DNA from: Erythrobacter sp. CCH5-A1
GTDB taxonomy: Bacteria; Pseudomonadota; Alphaproteobacteria; Sphingomonadales; Sphingomonadaceae
DNA: 64,000 bases
Direction of reading: 5' to 3'
Assembly: GCF_001557115.1 (NCBI RefSeq)
Contig: NZ_LSKQ01000232.1
Coordinates: 3,176 to 67,175 of the forward strand
Shown here: in pieces, positions 60,219 to 64,000 of the stretch
How positions within the stretch are numbered: position 1 is the first letter of the stretch
Layout of the letters: the number at the start of each line of letters is the position of its first letter
The notes under the pieces: generated by a model
Told to the model about the DNA's origin: nothing
Databases searched by the model: none
Seen by the model: the letters and a program-made list of their open reading frames with translations, nothing else
Position numbers and translations under genes: made by a program

Positions 60219-61423
60219 TCGGGGAGCGCAAGGCCGAGCGGGGCGAGCGGGAAGCCGAACAGCCCGCTCATCAACTGGGCCTGGATGCCCTTGGCAGGCC
60301 AGCGGCGGGAGAGCGGGGCGAGCACGCGGTCGCGCACCCCCGGCAGGACTCGCGAATCCGACTGGTAGAGCGGGGTGAACAGCTTCGTCACCCACTGATA
60401 AAGCCACACATGATCGCTGCGCCACCCGGCGGCGAGCCGCAGTTTTTCCGCCAGCGTGCGCCCTTCGGCGAGGCCGCGCGACAGGCTCCATGCGTCGAGC
60501 AGCGCCATGTTCGCGCCTTGGCCGAGCTGCGGGCTTGCCGAGTGCCATGCGTCGCCGATGGCGATGATGCGCTCGCCCACAGGGGCGGGGTGGGTGCGGT
60601 GGGCGTAGCGCGCGAAGGTGAGCTGCTCGCGGGTCTCGATCCGGGCGAGCAGGCCCTCGAGGTCGGGCCAGAGGCGCAGCACCTCGCCCTTCCACTCATC
60701 GAGCGGGGTGGCGAGCCATGCCGTGTGATCCTCGGCCTTCAAGGACCAGAAGAACGCCACCTCCGGCCCCGCGCCGCCCGCGCGGCTCCCGATGGGCAGC
60801 ACGCCCGCCATCTGCCCGGCACGGCGGTAGCGTTGTTCGAGCAGGTTGCCCGCGAAGGGATCGCCCGGTTGGAGCGGCAGGCTCGCCCACAAGGCGCCGA
60901 AGGGAAGGACGTTTTTGGGCGCAGGGTCGAAGCCGGTGCGCCAACCGCTTGCGTCGATCACGAGGTCGAAGGGGGCAGAAGGCGCGCGGCCCTCGAACAG
61001 CAGGCGACGGCCTTGCGCATCGCAGGTGCTCCCCGTGACCGCGTGATCGGCGTGAATGCTGACCCCCGGCTGGCGCGCGGCGGCCTCGAACAGCACGTCG
61101 AACAGGCTCGCACGGTGGATGCCGAGGCCGAAGGCGCCCGCCACCCCCAGCGCGGCATAGGGCGCGTCGAGCACGCAGCGGCCATGCTCCTCGATGCCCT
61201 GAAGCGCATCGACCCTCGCGCCCCGGCGGACGACTTCCTCGGCCAGGCCCAGCGCCGCCAGCACCGCCATACCGCTCGGCTGGATCATCAGCCCCGATCC
61301 GACCGGGCCGGGCGAGACGAAGCGGTCGAAGATGTGCGCCGCGTGCCTCTGCCGCGCCAGCAGCAGCGCGGCGGCCAGCCCTGCCGGCCCGCAGCCGATA
61401 ATGGCGATCCTGAGCGGCTCCAT
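60158..61423 (-). CDS. FAD-dependent aromatic monooxygenase-like protein
   Basis: Flavoprotein of the PHBH/UbiH class, 421 residues. The dinucleotide fold is IAIIGCGPAGLAAALLLARQ (6-25), the conserved Asp-Gly-type segment is FDLVIDASGWRT, and the second FAD motif is IAIGDAWHSASPQLGQGANM. ATG 61423 gives the normal distance from start to the GxGxxG motif; ATG 61435 is possible. The substrate is not evident; ring hydroxylation or oxidation of a pigment or antibiotic are both possible. The C-terminal 20 codons overlap the thioredoxin-like gene on the other strand. Confidence 0.85.
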   Translation of the reverse strand: MEPLRIAIIGCGPAGLAAALLLARQRHAAHIFDRFVSPGPVGSGLMIQPSGMAVLAALGLAEEVVRRGARVDALQGIEEHGRCVLDAPYAALGVAGAFGLGIHRASLFDVLFEAAARQPGVSIHADHAVTGSTCDAQGRRLLFEGRAPSAPFDLVIDASGWRTGFDPAPKNVLPFGALWASLPLQPGDPFAGNLLEQRYRRAGQMAGVLPIGSRAGGAGPEVAFFWSLKAEDHTAWLATPLDEWKGEVLRLWPDLEGLLARIETREQLTFARYAHRTHPAPVGERIIAIGDAWHSASPQLGQGANMALLDAWSLSRGLAEGRTLAEKLRLAAGWRSDHVWLYQWVTKLFTPLYQSDSRVLPGVRDRVLAPLSRRWPAKGIQAQLMSGLFGFPLAPLGLALPDYESLSASLTSFAASGEPQS

Positions 61424-61513
61424 AAAGTGCCCCATGCCGCGCGGCCTGCGCGCAAATCCCTGTTATCGCGGGGCTAGCGCGCGACCAGTGAATTTAGTGC
61501 AAAGGATGTGCGC

Positions 61514-62362
61514 TCAGGCGGAGAGGCGAGTGGCGATGGTCTCGCCCATGCGCAGCGGATCGCCGGGCTTGAGGTCCGCGCGCCATGCCACGCGCCCGGG
61601 TTCGAATAGCAGGACGACGGTCGAGCCGAGGTAGAACCGCCCCATTTCGTCCCCCGCCGCGAAAATCCTGCCCTGCCGCGCGAAGTCCTCGTGGACCGGC
61701 GCCCTTGCATGGGTGCGGAACTGGTTGGGCCACACGGTGTCGATCCCGGCGACGATCATCGCGCCAACCATGATGCTGGCGAAATGCCCGTCCGGCCCGT
61801 CGAAGCGGCACGACAGGCGCTCGTTGCGGGCGAACAGTCGGTCGACCCCGGCGGCGGTGGCGGTGTTGACCGAGAAAAGGTCGCCCGGGATGTAGGTCGT
61901 CTGCACCAAGGTGCCGGCCGCGGGCATGTGGACGCGGTGGTAGTCCTTGGGGCTGAGGTAGATGGTGATGAAGCTCCCGCCCTCGAACCGCGCAGCTTCC
62001 TCTGCGGTGCAGCCGAGGATTTCCGCCACGCTGTAATCGCGCCCCTTGGCCTGGATGATCCGCCCGCCGCTCACCGGGCCTAGCTGGCTCACCGCGCCGT
62101 CGGCGGGGGAGAGGATGAACTTCGAAGCATCGGCGAGCGGCCTTGCACCGGGCTTCAACTCGCGGGTGAAGAAGTCGTTGAAGCTTGCAAACTCCCCGAT
62201 CCCGCGCGCGGCTTCGGCGAGGTTGACGCCGTAGGCCGCCACGAAGCGCCGGATCAGCGTGTCGCGCAGCCACGGCGTCTCGCTGGCGGCGATGCTCCCG
62301 GCGAGACGCGAGAGGGCGTGTTGCGGAACGAGGTGCTGGAGCGCGATGAACAGGTCGGACAT
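61514..62362 (-). CDS. psd: Phosphatidylserine decarboxylase
   Basis: Makes phosphatidylethanolamine from phosphatidylserine at the membrane. 282 residues, the enterobacterial (large) type. FNDFFTRELKPGARP, LSPADGAVSQLG with the Asp of the self-cleavage triad, the His motif YHRVHMPAAG and the C-terminal cleavage site LGST (245-248) are present. Cleavage between Gly246 and Ser247 yields the pyruvoyl cofactor. Convergent or neighbouring genes give no operon; it stands alone between the monooxygenase and the SDR gene. Confidence 0.96.
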   Translation of the reverse strand: MSDLFIALQHLVPQHALSRLAGSIAASETPWLRDTLIRRFVAAYGVNLAEAARGIGEFASFNDFFTRELKPGARPLADASKFILSPADGAVSQLGPVSGGRIIQAKGRDYSVAEILGCTAEEAARFEGGSFITIYLSPKDYHRVHMPAAGTLVQTTYIPGDLFSVNTATAAGVDRLFARNERLSCRFDGPDGHFASIMVGAMIVAGIDTVWPNQFRTHARAPVHEDFARQGRIFAAGDEMGRFYLGSTVVLLFEPGRVAWRADLKPGDPLRMGETIATRLSA

Positions 62363-62406
62363 GGGGCCGCGCTAGGAGCACAGGCGCGCGGGCGCAAGCA
62401 CGGGGG

Positions 62407-63159
62407 TTAGAGCGTCGGCGTCTGCCCGCCGTCGACCTTGATCGCGCTGCCCGTGATGAAGCCCGCCCGTGGGCTAGCGAGGAAGGCGGCGATGTCGCCG
62501 AACTCCTCCGGCCGCCCGAGCCGCCTGGCGGGGATCGCCGAGACCGAACGGGCAGTGACCTGTTCCGCCTCCATCCCTTGCGCGGCCGCCATCCCGGCGT
62601 GAAGGCTGGCGAGGCGGTCGGTCGCGATCTGGCCGGGGAGCAGCAGGTTCACCGTCACCCCGTCCGCTGCGACCTCGTTCGCCAGCGTCTTGCACCACGA
62701 GGCCAGCATCGCGCGCACGGCGTTGGAAAGCACCAGCCCCGCAATCGGCGTGACAAGGCTGGTCGAGGCGACCGCCAGAATGCGCCCGAACCCGCGCGAG
62801 CGCATGTCGGGCAGGAACTCCTGCGCCAGCGCGAGCTGGGCGTTGAACATCCGCGGGAGCACGGCGGCGAAGTCGGCGGGCGTGGTGGTCGCAGCACCCC
62901 CCATCGGCGGGCCGCCTGCGTTCAGCACCAGAATATCGGGCGAGGCACCCCCGGCGCGCACCCGGTCGATGATTGCTTGCGGCGCGGCCGGATCGTCGAG
63001 ATCGGCGTGGATGTGGAGCCGTCCCGGTAGCCCCGTGCCCGAGCGCGCCACGGTCATCACCCCCGCGCCCTCCGCCGCCAGCGCCTCGGCAATCGCGCGG
63101 CCCAGCCCCTTGCTCGCACCCAATACCAGCGCGGTCTTGCCTTCGAGCCCGAGGTCCAT
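62407..63159 (-). CDS. SDR-family protein with altered active site
   Basis: 250 residues with the short-chain dehydrogenase fold. The nucleotide loop is LGASKGLGRAIAEAL, the NAGG motif near 80 and the C-terminal LGRPEEFGDIAAFLASP are normal. The catalytic Tyr-x3-Lys is replaced by Ser145-NAV-Arg149 (VLSNAVRAML), as in an SDR subgroup with LSN-x-x-R. Oxidoreductase activity is therefore uncertain. ATG 63159 has GGGAG upstream. It precedes psd on the same strand by 44 bases. Function unknown. Confidence 0.88.
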   Translation of the reverse strand: MDLGLEGKTALVLGASKGLGRAIAEALAAEGAGVMTVARSGTGLPGRLHIHADLDDPAAPQAIIDRVRAGGASPDILVLNAGGPPMGGAATTTPADFAAVLPRMFNAQLALAQEFLPDMRSRGFGRILAVASTSLVTPIAGLVLSNAVRAMLASWCKTLANEVAADGVTVNLLLPGQIATDRLASLHAGMAAAQGMEAEQVTARSVSAIPARRLGRPEEFGDIAAFLASPRAGFITGSAIKVDGGQTPTL

Positions 63160-63190
63160 TCGTGAGTTCTCCCGCAATCATGGCGCGCCG

Positions 63191-63263
63191 TGGGCGGTGA
63201 CGGGCTCGAACCGCCGACCCTCTCGGTGTAAACGAGATGCTCTACCAACTGAGCTAACCGCCC
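63191..63263 (-). tRNA. tRNA-Val (anticodon TAC)
   Basis: 73-nt cloverleaf on the minus strand. Acceptor GGGCGGT pairs with ACCGCCC; the D-arm is TAGCTCAGTTGGTAGAG, the anticodon loop TTTACAC lies between CTCG and CGAG arms, and the T-arm is GGTTCGAGCC. The discriminator is A. CCA is not encoded (CGG follows). Confidence 0.95.
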
Positions 63264-63334
63264 CACGGCACCGTGGGCCGGGGCGCGGTTTAGCCGTGTC
63301 GGCGGCGCGGTCAAGCTGGTAGAGTGGCGGGGCC

Positions 63335-63943
63335 ATGACCATTCACACCCATCTCAATGATGGCACCCCGGTGTGCATCCGACGCGTGAACCGCGCGGAC
63401 GAGGCGCGGCTCAAGGAGGGAATCGCACAGCTTTCGCCGCAGTCGCGCTACCTGCGGTTCTTCTCCGGGATGCGCGAGGCCCCGCCGCAGGTGCTGCGCG
63501 CGCTGGCGAGCGCGGATGGGCACAACCACCTCGCCTGGGGCGCTCTGCGGAGCGACCTTGCCGAGACGCCCGCGCTGGGCGTGGTCCATGCCTTCCGCGA
63601 CAAGGACGATCCCGAAGCGGCCGAGTTCTCGGTCGCGGTGATCGATGCCTATCACGGGCGCGGGCTGGCGCGGCTCTTGACCGCGGTGCTGCTGCTCGAT
63701 TGCGCGCGCGAGGGGTACGAGCATTTCACCGTCCACGTTCTCCCAGAGAACCGCCCGGCGCTGGCGCTGGCGCGGTCCTTGGGGGCTAAGGGCGTGGGGC
63801 ACGAGGGCGGGGTGACCGAGATGGCGATCGACATCGAGGACGCGCTCGCCGCCCTGCGCGCCGAGCCCGACGTGCCGGGGCTGGCCGCCGTCTTCGCGCA
63901 GTTCGGGAATGAGCCGCTAGGCGAGGGCGCGTGCCGGGGCTAG
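63335..63943 (+). CDS. GNAT-family N-acetyltransferase
   Basis: 202 residues. The acetyltransferase fold covers about 12-160 with LSPQSRYLRFF, a beta strand AEFSVAVIDAYHGRGLARLLTAVLL carrying the acetyl-CoA pyrophosphate loop (Q/R-x-x-G-x-G/A) and a final strand HFTVHVLPENRPALALARSLG. It is of the type sometimes found in protein lysine acetylation, but the substrate is unknown. It starts 71 bases from tRNA-Val and is followed 11 bases later by a probable asparaginase gene. Confidence 0.85.
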   Translation: MTIHTHLNDGTPVCIRRVNRADEARLKEGIAQLSPQSRYLRFFSGMREAPPQVLRALASADGHNHLAWGALRSDLAETPALGVVHAFRDKDDPEAAEFSVAVIDAYHGRGLARLLTAVLLLDCAREGYEHFTVHVLPENRPALALARSLGAKGVGHEGGVTEMAIDIEDALAALRAEPDVPGLAAVFAQFGNEPLGEGACRG

Positions 63944-63954
63944 GGACGCAGAAT

Positions 63955-64000
63955 ATGACCAAGCCTCCCTGCATCCTCGTCCTTGGCACCGGCGGCACGA
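63955..64000 (+). CDS. Probable L-asparaginase (partial, cut by window end)
   Basis: Only 15 codons are visible: MTKPPCILVLGTGGT. ILVLGTGGT is the N-terminus of class I/II bacterial asparaginases, whose first catalytic Thr lies in TGGTI. The gene continues beyond the window. Assigned on this motif alone. Confidence 0.55.
   Translation, partial: MTKPPCILVLGTGGT

Overview
The window looks like chromosomal DNA of an alphaproteobacterium of the order Sphingomonadales, most likely an Erythrobacter/Porphyrobacter-type marine aerobic anoxygenic phototroph. The DNA is very GC-rich. It carries the unusual pair propionyl-CoA synthase plus bifunctional malonyl-CoA reductase known from that group, several large TonB-dependent receptors, and a serC-serA-hisZ-purA block. 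The organism name is inference from family knowledge; no marker gene for identification is present.

Layout. 1-10.3 kb (+): a 3-hydroxypropionate module, pcs-mcr-accA. Acetyl-CoA carboxylase makes malonyl-CoA, Mcr reduces it to 3-hydroxypropionate, and Pcs converts that to propionyl-CoA. 10.3-17.9 kb (-): a tightly packed five-gene run (dctA, alpha/beta hydrolase, TonB receptor, M14 carboxypeptidase lipoprotein, MBL-fold hydrolase) facing away from dctB-dctD (18.2-21.2 kb, +). The shared intergenic region has tandem dyads and a possible sigma-54 promoter, but this DctD lacks the GAFTGA loop. 21.4-27.1 kb (+): a TonB receptor frameshifted at a run of eight G, a strong terminator, and two sulfotransferases (one with TPR repeats). 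27.1-33.4 kb (-): an RND efflux set (TetR, adaptor, pump, outer-membrane factor) with two matching operators and a terminator between tetR and the adaptor.

33.6-40.5 kb is the accessory part. Beside an RNase H-like gene, a 6.4-kb island lies next to tRNA-Thr, bounded by inverted ends and a 15-bp direct repeat. It holds a secreted protein of unknown family, a fusion of a trypsin-like protease with two phospholipase-D (HKD) motifs, and two decayed mobility genes (an HTH gene with an in-frame stop and a serine recombinase with a frameshift and truncation). The protease-PLD protein with its exported partner is the best candidate here for an undescribed system.

40.5-64 kb is mostly core: a DUF429-like protein, an MmcQ-like protein, rarA, a PadR regulator, a glycosyltransferase, serine and histidine biosynthesis (serC behind a probable serC-motif leader, serA, hisZ), purA, a DJ-1/PfpI protein, an L,D-transpeptidase, a MarR-like regulator behind a perfect alphaproteobacterial LexA box, a siroheme-synthase-like protein, lysA, an LptM-like lipoprotein, argH, a TlpA-like thioredoxin, a flavin monooxygenase, psd, an atypical SDR, tRNA-Val, a GNAT protein, and the first codons of a probable L-asparaginase. 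Noncoding repeats (long hairpins, REP-like elements, a short 42-bp tandem array) sit between core genes. I saw no rRNA gene and no CRISPR array.
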